From Vesta saturnalis (Eukaryota > Arthropoda > Insecta > Coleoptera > Lampyridae): a DNA stretch of 64,000 bases. Position 1 is the stretch's first letter. Each line of letters opens with the position of its first letter. Of the stretch, positions 12,031-24,469 are shown one piece after another. The notes under the pieces were generated by a model that saw only the letters and a list, made by a program, of their open reading frames with translations, was not told the origin of the DNA and searched no databases. The stretch is from assembly GCA_036346205.1 (NCBI GenBank), contig JARFJB010002036.1, positions 365,001 to 429,000 of the forward strand, written 5' to 3'. A program made the translations under genes and the position numbers.

Positions 12031-14239
12031 TTACCCTTATTTTTTATGATTTCTTTTTGGGGTTAAACCTTATGGTTGTATTAAGGACCTTTTGACACCT
12101 AGGACTTTTGCTAACGCGAGGACAGGGTGGGGCTGGTCATGGCTTAGAACTGTACTTAGGGCTGGAGTTTAGCTGGGGCTGGAGCTAGATAAGTCTTAGG
12201 GTTATTTGGTGGTATTAAGGACCTTCTGGCTATATTAAGAACAGGGCCCCTGGAGGTTAGGCAAATGCACACGCATACAATGTTGGAAATTGCATAATTA
12301 ATAAGATATTATTATTGAAATTATCGACCCTATTGCTTTAAAATGGCCACATGCTAATGGATGATCTTTACCTAAAATGTTGTATTTCTAATAAGGAGGT
12401 TCTTGTGCGACACGTGTAGGGCTTCGCAACTTGTTCTCAGGCCTTCGCCCTGGCCTTTGAGTAAAATTGATTTTAGTGCCATCTAGCGGCGTAAAGACTA
12501 ATGAACATTTTCTATAACAGAAGCTGATAATGCACACCTCTCTCTTACTCTATCTTGCTTCTTCCTCCCCCTCTTTCTACACACACACAAACAATTCAAT
12601 TAATTAATCAATCTCAAACAAAGCACGATCGATCACCAGATCAATCTCAACCAACCAACCGAAATTATGTCGTACAGTTTTGCGGAAATCAGATTACAGC
12701 TGAAACTGAAGACATTCAAGTTTAATTAAATATGATGTGAAATAATAAATAATTTCTACCCTAATGGAATGATGCTTTATGTATAGGTAGATCCTCTAAA
12801 CAGCCACCACCTATACATTAGGAACATCATATCTGATTTATTTGCATGTTTAATTACATACACAAAACTATTTCATTGTAACGTGTTCATTAACAGCTGT
12901 AAAACCCATTAAAAAGTAATAATTACTTATATATAACATAGAGTTAAATTACAATTAACACGTTTTTAAGAATATCAGGTTGATATAACGGAAATAAAAG
13001 GCAAAAGGTTTTAATGGTTTATTATTATATAGGTGAATTAACAATAACTATAAGTTTAAAACCGTGCGTACTTACTATTTTGTAGAGCGGATCTTATGAC
13101 GTTATCCTATAAGCATGATAATACATTTTAAAAATCTTTATCGGCATTTTGTTAGCAATATCAGGTAAAAACATAGATTAAAAATAATACGCTCACCTTT
13201 AGAAGTTTTCCTTCAGCGCTGTCATATGCTAAACTGAATTTTTATACAACGTACCTCACTAAAACACGCTTTTGTGAATGGCTGAATATAAACCACTCGA
13301 TTACATACGGACATTAACTATTTAGAAAGTAATACAGAAAACCTGAATTCGTATTTAATAATTATGTTGTACTTACAAAAATTTACATTCAAAACACAAA
13401 TATTTTAAAACGTCTAATACCACTAATGTTGCATCATAATAATAAAACTCATTATACAGTGATTACATATTAAATACTTAAAAATATGTAACTTAATACT
13501 ACATCTATTATTACATAGAGATGGGATTATTCTTAAATTTAATTGATTTCGATAGAGCTCTGGAAATACTACAACCGTTCGAAATCTCGCTTCTTCTCTC
13601 GATATCAAAAAAGCTATACTAGTGATACATTAAGTAAGCATAATATCGGTACAGCTACATTGCTAACGATTATTGATGTTTTTTGCATGAGATTTTTGAA
13701 TGAGACAGCCTGCAGGTATTTTTAAGAAAAGCTATACACATCTCACGAGAGCAAACGAGATTTTTGAGATACAATCTCCTCATCACCTACACCTTGAACG
13801 ATTATATTGTAACCTATAAAGCAAAGCTAATAACCCTAATAGTTTATCAGACATTATTACATGGACACGAGGTTAGCTCTAAATTAAATGGTTTCAACGC
13901 TGCTCTGGGAATGCTGTACACTTAAAACCTTTAAGTCTGCTCGCCGAAGTTGTACCGTATTCACTTTCTTCAATATTTATATGCACTCTGTTTCGAAGCT
14001 GTAGTACGTTTTCTAATACATAAACCGAATCTTCAATACTGTGATACGTGTAGCAGCAAAACACATTAGCTAGTTAGTTTCACCTCTATATTACTTTACA
14101 TGGAAGCCTGATCTTATCATAAATAAATACATCTGTCAAAAAAGCTGATAAACATAACTCCACGGCTAGGTATAGCAAGCAACGCTTCCAATTATAGCTC
14201 TTAGTCAACACAATAGGGCCTACAACAACTACATACAAT

Positions 14240-14482
14240 CGACTAGCACTGCTTTAGCACGAGGTCAAACGAAAAACACGCACGCACCCACGTAAGCACA
14301 CGTTCGCACGCACGCACACGCAAGCTCGCACGTACGCTCGCACTTACGCACGCACGTGCGAACGCTACGTACGTACGCACGCACGCTCGCAGGTACGCAC
14401 GAACGTACGCGCGCTCGCACGTACGCACGCTCACACGTACGCGCGTTCGCACGCCCGTACGTACGCTCGCACGCACGCACGT

Positions 14483-14565
<83 letters not shown>
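14240..14565. repeat. GTACGTGCG-type repeat and (AC)n at the FB-A centre
   Basis: Alternating purine-pyrimidine sequence: GCACGTACGC-like units at 14270-14490, then a pure AC run at about 14487-14563. The matching right-arm tract is at 15418-15490. Frames through it (Cys/Val or His/Thr runs) are not genes. Confidence 0.9.
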
Positions 14566-14566
<1 letters not shown>

Positions 14567-14719
14567 AGCGAAAACACGCTAAAGCGAAAACTTGTAAACT
14601 TGCAAACATGAATCAAGACGGTGGAGCACCGCTAGGAAAAAAAACAGGTTTATTAACAAAACCGAAGGAAAGCTTAACGTTTTGAAAATATATTATTATT
14701 ATTATTATAAACAACAATA

Positions 14720-15075
14720 CATCATTATTATTTAATAACATGCTTTATCGGTTTTCTTCTTCTTCTTGAACCGTGAGTCGTCCTCATCATCATCATCATG
14801 ATTTTGAGATTTGCCCTTCCCCCCTATCTCATCGCTCTTCTTTCTCTTCTGTGAACCATCATCTTGGATGTGAGATACACCCAGCTCAACCACGTCATCG
14901 CTTCATCATTATCTTGAACGGTTATGTTGTAATAGTTTATTAACAAGTCCGTAAAATCTCTAATGTCCGCTGATGTTGGCTCATAAACAGGAGAATACAT
15001 TATAGTAATGCTCACTCGATGACAGTTAGACTTTAAAGAGCGAAACACACGAGAAACGAGAACGCAGCTAGACTT
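14720..15075 (-). pseudogene. Unrecognised coding remnant in the centre of FB-A
   Basis: On the minus strand a protein-like stretch runs from about 15050, including YEPTSADIRDFTD and NYYNITVQD, and after a frame change near 14870 ends at about 14725 with a Lys-rich segment, an acidic run of Asp/Glu, then RFKKKKK and a stop. The composition (ordered segment, acidic run, nuclear-localisation-like basic tail) is not that of a random frame. It lies in the only part of FB-A outside the palindrome, so it may be captured cargo or the last remnant of an original gene. I cannot assign a family. Confidence 0.4.
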
Positions 15076-15412
15076 TGGTTTTGTGAGCAAGCGTGCTCGT
15101 CAATGTTCGGGTAGAATCGGACATCTTCAGGTTTGTCTGAAGTATTGACCTAACCACACTTTAACATAGACCCTGGAGGCATGTTTATAAATCTAAACGC
15201 CTCTTTTATGGTCGAGGTATTTTCTCCTAAGAAGCCAGAACGCAGCTAGCCTTTGGTCTTGTGCGCAAGCGTGCTCGTCAATGTTCGGGTAGAATCGGAC
15301 ATCTTCGGGTTTGTCTGAAGTATTGACCTAATCACACTCTAACATAGCCCTGAGGCATATTTATAAATCTAAACGCCTCTTTTATGGTCGAGGTACTTTC
15401 TCCTAAGACGGC
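15065..15412. repeat. Two-copy tandem repeat of about 170-175 bp in the FB-A spacer
   Basis: The unit GAACGCAGCTAG...TTTTCTCCTAAGA occurs at about 15059-15235 and again at about 15238-15410 with scattered differences. It includes the inverted word AGCAAGCGTGCTCG. It adjoins the right arm and has no counterpart on the left. Confidence 0.8.
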
Positions 15413-18069
15413 GTGCGTACGTGCGCGCGTACGTGCGAGCTTGCGTGCGTGCGTGCGTGCGAACGTGTGTGCTTACGTGGGTGCGTGCGTGTTTTTTCGT
15501 TTGATCCTCGTGCTAAAGCAGTGCTAGTCGATTGTATGTAGTTGTTGTAGGCCCTATTGTGTTGACTAAGAGCTATAATTGGAAGCGTTGCTTGCTATAC
15601 CTGGCCGTGGAGTTATGTTTAATCAGCTTTTTTTTGACAGATGTATTTATTTATGATAAGATCAGGCTTGCATGTAAAGTAATATAGAGGTGAAACTAAC
15701 TAGCTAATGTGTTTTGCTGCTACACGTATCACAGTATTGAAGATTCGTTTATGTATTAGAAAAACGTACTACAGCTTCGAAACAGAGTGCAGATAAAATT
15801 GAAGAAAGTGAATACGGTACAACTTGCGAGCAGACTTAAAGGTTTTAAGTGTACAGCATTCCCAAGCAGCGTTGAAACCATTTAATTTAGAGCTAACCTC
15901 GTGTCCATGTAATAATGTCTGATAAACTATTAGGGTTATTAGCTTTGCTTTATAGGTTACAATATAATCGTTCAAGGTGTAGGTGATGAGGAGATTGTAT
16001 CTCAAAATCTCGTTTGATCTCGTGAGATGTGTATAGCTTTTCTTAAAAATACCTGCGAGGCTGTCTCATTCAAAAATCTCATGACAAAAACATCAATAAT
16101 CGTTAGCAATGTAGCTGTATCATATTATTGCTTGACTTAATGTATCACTAGTATAGCTTTTTGATATCGAGAGAAGAAGCAGATTTCGAACGGTTGTAGT
16201 ATTTCCAGAGCTCTATCGAAATCAATTAAATTTAAGAATAATCCCATCTCTATGTAATAATAGATGTAGTATAAAGTTACATATTTTAAGTATTTAATAT
16301 GTAATCACTGTATAATGAGTTTTTATTATTATGATGCAACATTAGTGGTATTAGACGTTTTTAAAATATTTGTGTTTTTGAATGTAAATTTTTTGTAAGT
16401 ACAACATAATTATTAAATACGAATTCAGGTTTTTCTGTATTACTTTCTAAATAGTTAATGTCCGTATGTAATCGAGTGTTTATATTCAGCCATTCACAAA
16501 AGCGTGTTTTAGTGAGTACGTTGTATAAAAATTCAGTTTAGCATATGACAGCGCTGAAGGAAAAACTTCTAAAGGTGAGCGTATTATTTTTAATCTATGT
16601 TTTTTTACCTGATATTGCTAACAAAAATGCCGATAAAGATTTTTAAAAATGTATTATCATGCTTATAGGATAACGTCATAAGATCCGCTCTACAAAATAG
16701 TAGGTACGCACGGTTTTTAAACTTATAGTTATTGTTAATTCACCTATATAATAATAAACCATTAAAACCTTTTGCCTTTTATTTCCGTTATATCAACCTG
16801 ATATTCTTAAAACGTGTTAATTTAATTTAACTCTATGTTATATATAAGTAATTATTACTTTTAATGGGTTTTACAGCTGTTAATGAACACGTTACAATGA
16901 AATAGTTTTGTGTGTATGTAATTAAACATGCAAATAAATCAGGTATGATGTTCCTAATGTATAGGTGGTGGCTGTTTAGAGGATCTACCTATACATAAAG
17001 CATCATTCCATTAGGGTAGAAATTATTTATTATTTCACGTCATATTTAATTAAACTTGAATGTATTCAGTTTCAGCTGTAATCTGATTTCCGCAAAAACT
17101 GTACGACATAATTTCGGTTGGTTGGTTGAGATTGATCTGGTGATCGAGCGTGCTTTGTTTGAGATTGATTAATTAATTGAATTGTTTGTGTGTGTGAGAA
17201 AGAGAGGGGGAGGAAGAAACAAGATAGAGTAAGAGAGAGGGTGCATTATCAGCTTCTGTTATAGAAAATGTTCATTAGTCTTTACGCGCTAGATGGCACT
17301 AAAATCAATTTTACTCAAAGCCAGGGGGCGAAGGCCTGAGAACAAGTTGCGAAGCCCCACACGTGTCGCACAAGAACCTCCTTATTAGAAATACAACATT
17401 TTAGGTAAAGATCATCCATTAGCATGTGGCCATTTTAAAGCAATAGGTCGATAATTTCATAATAATATCTTATTAATTATGCAATTTCCAACATTGTATG
17501 CGTGTGCATTTGCCTAACCTCCAGGGGCCCTGTTCTTAATATAGCCAGAAGGTCCTTAATACCACCAAATAACCCTAAGACTTATCCCTAGCTCCAGCCC
17601 CAGCCCTAAGCTCCAGCCCTAAGTATAGTTCTAAGCCATGACCAGCCCCCACCCCTGTCCTCGCGTTAGCAAAAGTCCTAGGTGTCAAAAGGTCTTTAAT
17701 ACAACCATAAGGTTTAACCCCAAAAAGAAATCATAAAAAATAAGGGTAATACGGTCCTTCATGTAAGCGAGTAAAAATAATTAGGGTTGAAAACACGGTC
17801 TCACACGTGGGTGTGTAAAAATAAGGGTGAAAAAACACGTCCTACACGTAACCGTGTAAAAATAAGGGTGGAAAATCCGGTCTCACACGAGGGTATATAA
17901 AAATAAGGGTTGAAAATGTGGTCTCACACGTGGATGTGCAAAAATAGGGGTGAAAAAACACGTCCTACACGTAAGCGAGTAAAAATAAGGGTGGAAAAAC
18001 CGGTCTCCCACGTGGGCAGGCTTGTGACGTCAAAATCCAAGATGGCGGCGCAAGTGCTCCTCTTCTACT

Positions 18070-18075
18070 TACGAC
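18070..18075. repeat. Target-site duplication of FB-A, right copy (TACGAC)
   Basis: Perfect partner of 11582-11587. Confidence 0.85.
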
Positions 18076-18102
18076 TAAACACTATTTTTGAAATGAGCAT
18101 GT

Positions 18103-18312
18103 TTACATATGGTTGGATGCACTAAATGTTATGCTTGTGGTTTTTCTGACTGCACCCAAACTACTCATGAATACGTCCTTTGTATTTTTTAAATTCCTCA
18201 ATTCGATTTTATTGTACTTTGAAATACTCGTAAAAGCGCTGAGGTAAAACATGTTAAACTTCTCTGTTTCTAACACTATACGTTCACCATACTTCGTATT
18301 AATTACTATCAC
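18103..18312 (-). CDS. Short unrecognised frame beside the FB-A insertion
   Basis: A 69-codon frame starting MIVINTKYGERIVLETEKF on the same strand as the other Polinton-A genes. It ends just inside Polinton-A, close to the FB-A insertion site at 18070, so it may be the 5' part of a gene once located upstream of the 194-residue gene. No family recognised. Confidence 0.35.
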   Translation of the reverse strand: MIVINTKYGERIVLETEKFNMFYLSAFTSISKYNKIELRNLKNTKDVFMSSLGAVRKTTSITFSASNHM

Positions 18313-18424
18313 ATTTATAATATTATATTTTTTCGATATCTCTAGGTCACATGCATTAGAAAAACATTGTTGTTAATAAATTATAAGTTTTATAAAAAAT
18401 ACTATTTGTTAGATAACCTTTAAG

Positions 18425-18840
18425 CGCCGCGCCGGCTTGAACAATGGACCGCCTTTGTTCTTGAAAGTTGATTTCTCAGAATCGAGCCTGAAATGGTGGG
18501 GGTAGCTGGATAACAATCTATTTTTAGAAATTATGACGGAACAATAGATCGCCTTTGTTCTTTTCTCAGTGGTGTGACCTTGAAAATTGTAAGCATAGAC
18601 TTTGAAACGTCGGCTTGAACATTGGATCGCCTTTGTTCTTGAAAATTAATTCCTCATACCTGAAAAGGGGGGGGTATTTAGATAACAGTCTACTTTTAGA
18701 AATTATGACTCAGCCAAAACAATGGATCGTCAGCATAGACCTTGCAGCGTCGGCCTGAACAATGAATCCCTTTGTTGTTGAAAATTTATTTCTCAGAATT
18801 GAGCCTCAAAAAGGTGGGGGGTATCTAGATAATATTCTAT
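18425..18840. repeat. Degenerate tandem repeat next to the right end of Polinton-A
   Basis: About three copies of a unit of roughly 150-180 bp with GAACAATGGATCGCCTTTGTTC, TTTCTCAGAATCGAGCCT and GATAACARTCTATTTTTAGAAATTATGA. The last copy merges into the terminal inverted repeat. It has no equivalent beside the left repeat. Confidence 0.65.
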
Positions 18841-19860
18841 TTTTAGGAATTATAACTCGACCAGAGCAATGAATCGCCTTTGTTTTTTTCTCAGAGGTGT
18901 GACCTTGAAATGTGGGGGGGGGGCGGCTACCTGTGTTGCGAAACAGCTATCTGTTTTGGGAAACGGCCCCCCTTTTAGGAAACGGCTACCTGTTTTTAGG
19001 AAACGGCTGCCTGTTTTAGGAAACGGCTACCTGTTTTGGGAAACGTCTATCTGTATCTGGGGAACGGAACCACTTGAGGTCAGTGCACTTTGCTGGGGGG
19101 CGTCACCTTACAAAGTAAACTTCCAAGAATTGCTTGATGACCTTGAAACATGCTTAGCATATACAACAATCTGTATTATACCTCAGGGCTTGAGACAGAG
19201 GTCAATCAACTTCCTGGAATTAAGCGTAACCTTGAAAATTCACACTCAGCCGGAGAATTAATTGGCGACCTTGACCATTTCCTGGCCTTAAAGACATGCA
19301 GGGAACGTGGCCTTGAAATATCTTGCAGTTTAGAGGTAGGAAATGTGATGACCTTGGAAACCACGTACTTAGACGTAGACAATGTGATGACCTTGAGAAA
19401 TATATTTCGATGCAGGTAATGTGTACGATAACCTTGAAAACAATCTAGTAACTTTTCTAGTGACTTGTTCGAATCTGGTTACTTCATCTGCTTCAATGAC
19501 CTTGAAAAACAATCTAGTAACTTTCCTAGTGACTTTTTCAAATCTAGTTACTTCAATGGGCTTGAGGAATGTACTTCGATGCACGGAGCGTGCGACCTTG
19601 AAACGAAGGGCACGTGCCAGCATGGACGACCTTGAAGATAAGAAATGTGAGCGACCTTGAAGCGGGGACCTTTAAGAGACAGTGTTACCAACTTTTCCTT
19701 CCACGTGGCCTTGAAGCGGTGACCTTGAAGCAAGCAATGTTACCAACCTTGAAATCTAGTGACTTTTCTGGTCAAAACGGTTGGGATGATTATCGCATAG
19801 CAAAATCCTCTTTTCCTAAATGTTCCTCCGTACGAGCCAAAAGTGAGTTAGGATCGGCCT
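18840..19860 (-). repeat. Right terminal inverted repeat of Polinton-A
   Basis: The inverse of 5671-6690, with the TGACCTTGAA form of the nuclear-receptor half-site repeated throughout and the 20-bp CTGTTTTAGGAAACGGCTAC repeats at about 18930-19060. It ends GTGAGTTAGGATCGGCCT. Confidence 0.8.
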
Positions 19861-20520
19861 TGCTATTTTACTAACTATCTTTTATCTAACGGAGGTTGGT
19901 TAAAATTAAGATTATATTTTAAACCTTTATTTAACAAACCTATTTGTTCTTTGTTAAAAGTCTCAGAAGATTTGTTAATAACAATATTTTCGTGTGTGGC
20001 ATTACCTGTTTGCTTAATTTGTTTGTTGAATTTAAATAATTCTGATGAATAAATCTTTTACCAATAATTGTATGACCAATGGTGTCATCCAAGTGATAAA
20101 AAAAGTAATCCACTTCTCAAATTCATTACCATTTAATTCTATTACCAGTTTTAAATCTACGTCAAAAGACACTAATTCTTGCTTTGTTAGTTTAATAATT
20201 ATGACATTTAATTTCTAAATCTAATCGTTTTCGCTTGGCAAATTCAAGCAACTTTTTACCTGCATATGAATCTGAATGACTAGCAATATTAATAAAATTC
20301 GGAAAACACATTTAAACTACGGCAATCTTTTAGAAATTTGATGTCAGTATTAATTAAAAATATACTCTTAATTTTAAAATACCTGTTCCTCAACCTTTAC
20401 TGGGAAGCCATGTCACTTGAAAAATCTGGAACACCCCGACGTACCACACAAAAATTAAACCGAACGTGTTCAATAGTTAGGCTATCATCTCCGCGGTCGA
20501 CTGTACGAACTACAAAAAAT
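19861..20520 (-). pseudogene. Penelope-like retroelement, 5' part, decayed
   Basis: Minus-strand remnant upstream of the reverse transcriptase part at 5670-4190. It includes an SSETFNKEQIGLLNKGL-type block at about 19960-19910, which matches the conserved segment that precedes the reverse transcriptase in Penelope-like proteins. Stops are frequent. Its downstream continuation was displaced 14 kb by the insertion of Polinton-A. A CAATAGTTAGGCTATCATC segment at about 20468-20490 recurs near 4207 and suggests terminal repeats. Confidence 0.65.
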
Positions 20521-21463
20521 GTATAATATACAGGGCGGATACTCTAAGTAGAATAAATTCTGTAACTCAAAGAGGTGAAGTCCGGGAGAAAAATCATGAT
20601 AGGCATTCTTTATAATTGTTTCCAGCCCTCAATCTGGGGGTTACAGTTTCTCCATATATCCATGACCCAATTCTCTATAGCGCCTTTCTGTTTTGCTAAT
20701 TGTGCCTGGAGAAAGCCGCGGTAAATAGGGATGATTTGCTTGAAATAATTCAGCTACCTCAGCTTGAGTGCGACTTCGGTCACCATATCCGATCATCATT
20801 AATATCTCAAGGTGAGGGGTTTCCGTTAAATAAGCCATGCTAAATAATTTACTACGATGTGAAGATGTGAAAACTACACTAGATGAATTACTTAAATAAA
20901 CGAGCAAAGAAAAATATAAGGAACAGAAAATATTGTAATTGACTAATATGGACCCTAATATATTAAGCAGGTAACTAAAATCGAGACTAAAACACAGACG
21001 GTTAAGAGCATTTTTCATCAACGGTAAAACCTGGCTTGCTGAGATAATAAATGCACGTTATCAATACGGCACATTTTTTATCTACCGACCATTCAATCAT
21101 TGTCGAAATTAAAAAGCATTTAGTGAGTGTAAGAAACACAGAAGACAAAGATTTTTTCCTTCAACGATAAGATCAGGCTTGTTGCGATAATAAATGCATG
21201 TTATCACTACGGTGTATTTTTACCTACCGACATTTCAATCATTTTCGAAATTAAATACCATTGAACCAGAGAAAGTTGGTCTTTAGGTTTTTTCACTTTA
21301 TTTTTCAAATGCCGGAGAAAATAAATACTGCGTTGTATTCCTTTTAATACAAGCTTTCACACGTTGTATCACTTGACCTACCCTTACATTTAAAAAAAAG
21401 TTAGGGGTGGCTTCACTCCCTGGGGTGAATATATGGAGAAACTGTAAACTCCTGATTGAGAGC

Positions 21464-21466
<3 letters not shown>
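20520..21466 (-). mobile_element. Mariner-like fragment with a transposase N-terminal helix-turn-helix piece
   Basis: Inverted segments (about 20618-20658 with TTACAGTTTCTCCATATAT, and 21425-21468) flank a minus-strand open frame whose end, read from about 20838, starts MAYLTETPHLEILMMIGYGD. That resembles the N-terminal DNA-binding domain of mariner-type transposases (DUF4817-like). The catalytic part is missing, so this is a deletion derivative. Confidence 0.55.

Positions 21467-21522
<56 letters not shown>
21466..21522. repeat. (TA)n microsatellite
   Basis: A pure TA run adjoining the left end of the mariner-like element. A second TA run borders its right end. Mariner elements insert at TA. 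Confidence 0.95.
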
Positions 21523-21525
<3 letters not shown>

Positions 21526-23173
21526 TGTCCCCGGATCGACTTTAAAAGAGGAAAATTCTCTTATTTTGATTTCTCAGAAAATTTCATTCTTGATGATTTG
21601 CCCTGCTTGTTTTCAAACCCCGAAACACAAATTACTTTCTATTTTACTCGTACGGTTCTCGAGATAATATCATTTTTCTTCAAAATTGGAATGTTTTTCC
21701 TAATTGTTAGAAGTAACTTTAGTAGGCGGATTTCATTGAAAAACACCACTGACAGAAATTGTCAAATGTCATAATTTTGTTGAACTGCAAATTAATTCAT
21801 GCTAATTTGAATTGTATGCTATAATGTTGACTTTACAACAAAGAATTTATCTCATTCAATGTTACGGAAATGGGGAAGAGTGCTACCGAGTTGTTATCAG
21901 AAAATTCAACCAAAAATACCCGTAGGTTGCCATTTCGAATACCGGAGCAAAAAACTTGGTAACTAAATTCCTTCAAACTGGCTCGGTTTTAAACCTAAAG
22001 AAGCCAAAGAAGTTGTTCGATGAAGAAGATGCTGCTACTGTTCTCGCCGTTCATTCCGCAACAGAAGTTCCAAGGTTGTCTTTAAGAAGGAGGGCACTAC
22101 GAATTGGGATAGCTAAATCTCATTTATAAAGAATCTTCAAGGAGAACAAAATTTTACTATTTAAGCCGCAATTTAGGCACACTTTAGAGAACGGTGATGA
22201 AGCCAAACGTCTGGATTTTTGTTTGGAAATGGGCAATAGAGTTTTGGAAGATTCAAATTTTCATAAACGAATAATGTTCTCCGATGAATCGACCTTTTCA
22301 ACTAACGGAGTCGTTTCCTCCCAACATTGCCGTTACTGGAGTAGGACGAATCCAAACTTCCGAATTGCTAGTCGCAGACAATGTTTGAAAAAGTTAATGT
22401 GTGGTGTGCGGTTTCGTATCATGGAATTATTGGCCCATATCTTTTGATCAAAATATAAACCGTTATTCATATTTGGAAATGTTGCAAAATTTTTAACTGA
22501 TAAACTGGATGAATTGCCATTGAACTACCAAATTGAAATGTTCTTCCAGCACGATGGGTGCCCTGCTTATTATGCCGGTACTGTTCGCCAGTGGCTCAAT
22601 ACAGAGTTCCATGATAACTGGATAGGAAGAGATGGTCACATTTTATGGCCGCCGAGAAGTCCTGATCTCACAATAATGGACTTTTATCTGTGGGGTCGAT
22701 TAAAACAAATTGTGTACAGTGAGCCATTAGACAATGATGAAGAGCAATTGAAAAATAGGATACGGAATGTTGTCCAGTCCGTTTCAATCGACGAAATAAC
22801 GCGCAGTTTCAATGAATTCAGAGCCCCCATTGAAATCTGTGCGGAAAAAGGAGAGCATTATTCGAATAGAAAATTAATAGTTCAGTTTTTGAGAATTTCA
22901 TTTCATTTTACCATCAATTGTTAAATTTATTAATTAAAACTTGTGAGACCAATTTGATTTTTCCTTTGAAACAAATCAATTTACTTCAAAAATTACGAAA
23001 AGCTCGAATTTTCAAGAAAATGATATTATCTCGAGAACCGCTTGAGTTAAATAGTAAGTAATTTGTGTTTCGAGGGTTTGAAAACAAGCAGGGCAAATCA
23101 GCAAGAATGAAATTTTCTGAAAATCAAAAATAAGAGAATTTTCCTCTTTTAAAGTCGATCCGGGGACATACTG
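21523..23173 (+). mobile_element. Mariner-like DNA transposon between two (TA)n tracts
   Basis: Terminal inverted repeats of about 190 bp start AGTATGTCCCCGGATCGACT at 21523 and end with the inverse at about 23173. Between them lies a broken transposase gene. The flanking TA tracts fit TA-target insertion. Confidence 0.85.
21822..22924 (+). pseudogene. Mariner-like (DDE/D) transposase, frame-broken
   Basis: The reading begins near 21822 with LTLQQRIYLIQCYGNGEE and passes through several frame changes and stops to intact stretches at 22223-22447 and 22514-22924. Catalytic landmarks are visible: MFSDESTF (first Asp) near 22275, FFQHDGCPAYY (second Asp) near 22550, and PRSPDLTIMDFYLWG (third Asp) near 22655-22695. 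The length and order match Tc1/mariner-superfamily transposases. It cannot make a functional enzyme as it stands. Confidence 0.85.
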
Positions 23174-23274
<101 letters not shown>

Positions 23275-23559
23275 ATCTTCAGACTTTCGCGGCTGCTGAA
23301 TGTACTGCTGGTTTCTCAGTGTTGATCCGCGTAGCTGTTCTGGTCCCCAAAAGACGATTTGTTGCAAAACGACGTTTCGGCAAAGTCTGATTTGCCATGC
23401 TCAGGTTGGTAATTGTCTGCTCCTGCTTCGAGCTACTTGAACTGAACTAACTTCCTGTAGTGTGTGCTGCTGCTTATGCACCATATTGCCTTTACTCACT
23501 GCTTTCACTGTGAAAGCAGCATATCCAAAAGGTGGATCAATCGATGAAGAAAAAGTAAA

Positions 23560-23990
23560 AAGAAAAAGAGGAGGAACAAAAAAAATGTGCTATTACCGCA
23601 CATAAAATGAACAACTGATCGGGTTAGCAGAATTCTAAAAAAAACCATATTTAAGACGCATGCAAACATCGGAACCATATTGTCTAACCCAAAAACCAAA
23701 AATAATGCTAGAAGACCAAGGCATATACGAAATTCCACATGGAGACTGTGACTGAACGTATAAAGGACAAACAAACAGACGAATTAGTGCTAGAATGGAA
23801 GAACATCGATTATCAGTAAGAAAAACTCCACAATCTCATATTTAGGACAACATTCTCAATCGATATCGAACAAGAGCACCTTCTATAAGATCAGAAGGAT
23901 AAGGCCAGCAGAAGGTCTAACCAAGAGAATAATAAGAAAAACTGTAGAAATCGAAAAACGCCCTAACAGCCTTAATATCCGAGACGACGC
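23560..23990 (+). pseudogene. Second Penelope-like element: GIY-YIG endonuclease fragment
   Basis: The plus strand near 23718-23830 reads GIYEIPHGDCD, then a stop, then TYKGQTNRRISARMEEHRL, the GIY-(10-11 residues)-Y.G core of a GIY-YIG nuclease as found at the C-terminus of Penelope-like retroelements. Downstream an EIEKRPNSLN block fits the same family tail. It differs from the copy at 4190-5670 and belongs to another subfamily. Confidence 0.65.
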
Positions 23991-24469
23991 GCAGAAACTA
24001 GCTAATACATCGAAAATGGCATTAAACCAAAACAAAAAAAAAAACGCACAATAAACGTTTTATGTAATCTACAGAAAAACCAGCAAAACGGAAAAAAAAG
24101 TAAGACAGCGAAAGTAGAGAAATTGAAAGCTAGGGACGTTATAATTAACAAGGAACGCAGAACAAACGCCAGTTCAATACGAATAACGCGAAGCGGAACA
24201 AGATTATTAGTGACCTGAAAATAGCAAAGCGTTACCGAATCATCGAAGTCTCTTACATGAATACTATCAATATACGAAATCATGGACCCATAAGAAATGG
24301 AAATACATACATACATACATTACAAGCGAGTGACAAACTTATCAAACCGATAGTACATGGGAGATCTTTAACCACTTTAATAATTTTCCACGTTAATATA
24401 CAGTGCCATTAACGTATCTAAAAATAGAACTCATTGTGTTCTTTTTAAACAAGACCTTTTAAAATACTA

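Larger units (their letters stand above)
11588..18069. mobile_element. FB-A: 6.5-kb foldback element with 6-bp target duplication
   Basis: A giant imperfect palindrome: left arm 11588 to about 14487, right arm about 15414-18069. It starts AGTAGAAGAGG and ends CCTCTTCTACT, and is flanked by a perfect TACGAC duplication (11582-11587 and 18070-18075). AG/CT ends plus 6-bp duplications are what Polinton/Maverick integrases produce. Arms match each other nearly base for base and match FB-B less well. The spacer (14488-15413) holds GT-rich repeats, a tandem duplication and a coding remnant. No transposase, integrase or polymerase is present, so it must be moved by proteins from elsewhere. Confidence 0.9.
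5671..19860. mobile_element. Polinton-A: Polinton/Maverick-like element with structural genes, split by FB-A
   Basis: The element starts AGGCCGATCCTAACTCACTTT at 5671 and ends with the inverse at 19860. The terminal inverted repeats are about 1 kb. It interrupts a Penelope-like element whose halves lie on both sides, which fixes the borders. Inside are minus-strand structural genes between 6700 and 11484 and the 6.5-kb insertion FB-A. Without FB-A it is about 7.7 kb, short for this class, and neither DNA polymerase nor integrase is visible, so it is a defective or non-autonomous copy. The 6-bp flanks (TATACT left, TGCTAT right) do not match, so the expected 6-bp target duplication is lost or the ends are altered. 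Confidence 0.7.

Noticed and set aside
14243..14685. Open frames of Cys/Val, His/Thr and Arg/Ala runs near the FB-A centre
   Set aside because: They arise from the (AC)n and GTACGTGCG repeats and mirror the same repeats on the other strand.
5665..19866. A 6-bp target duplication for Polinton-A
   Set aside because: The flanking hexamers TATACT and TGCTAT do not match, and shifting the borders by a few bases does not give a better pair.
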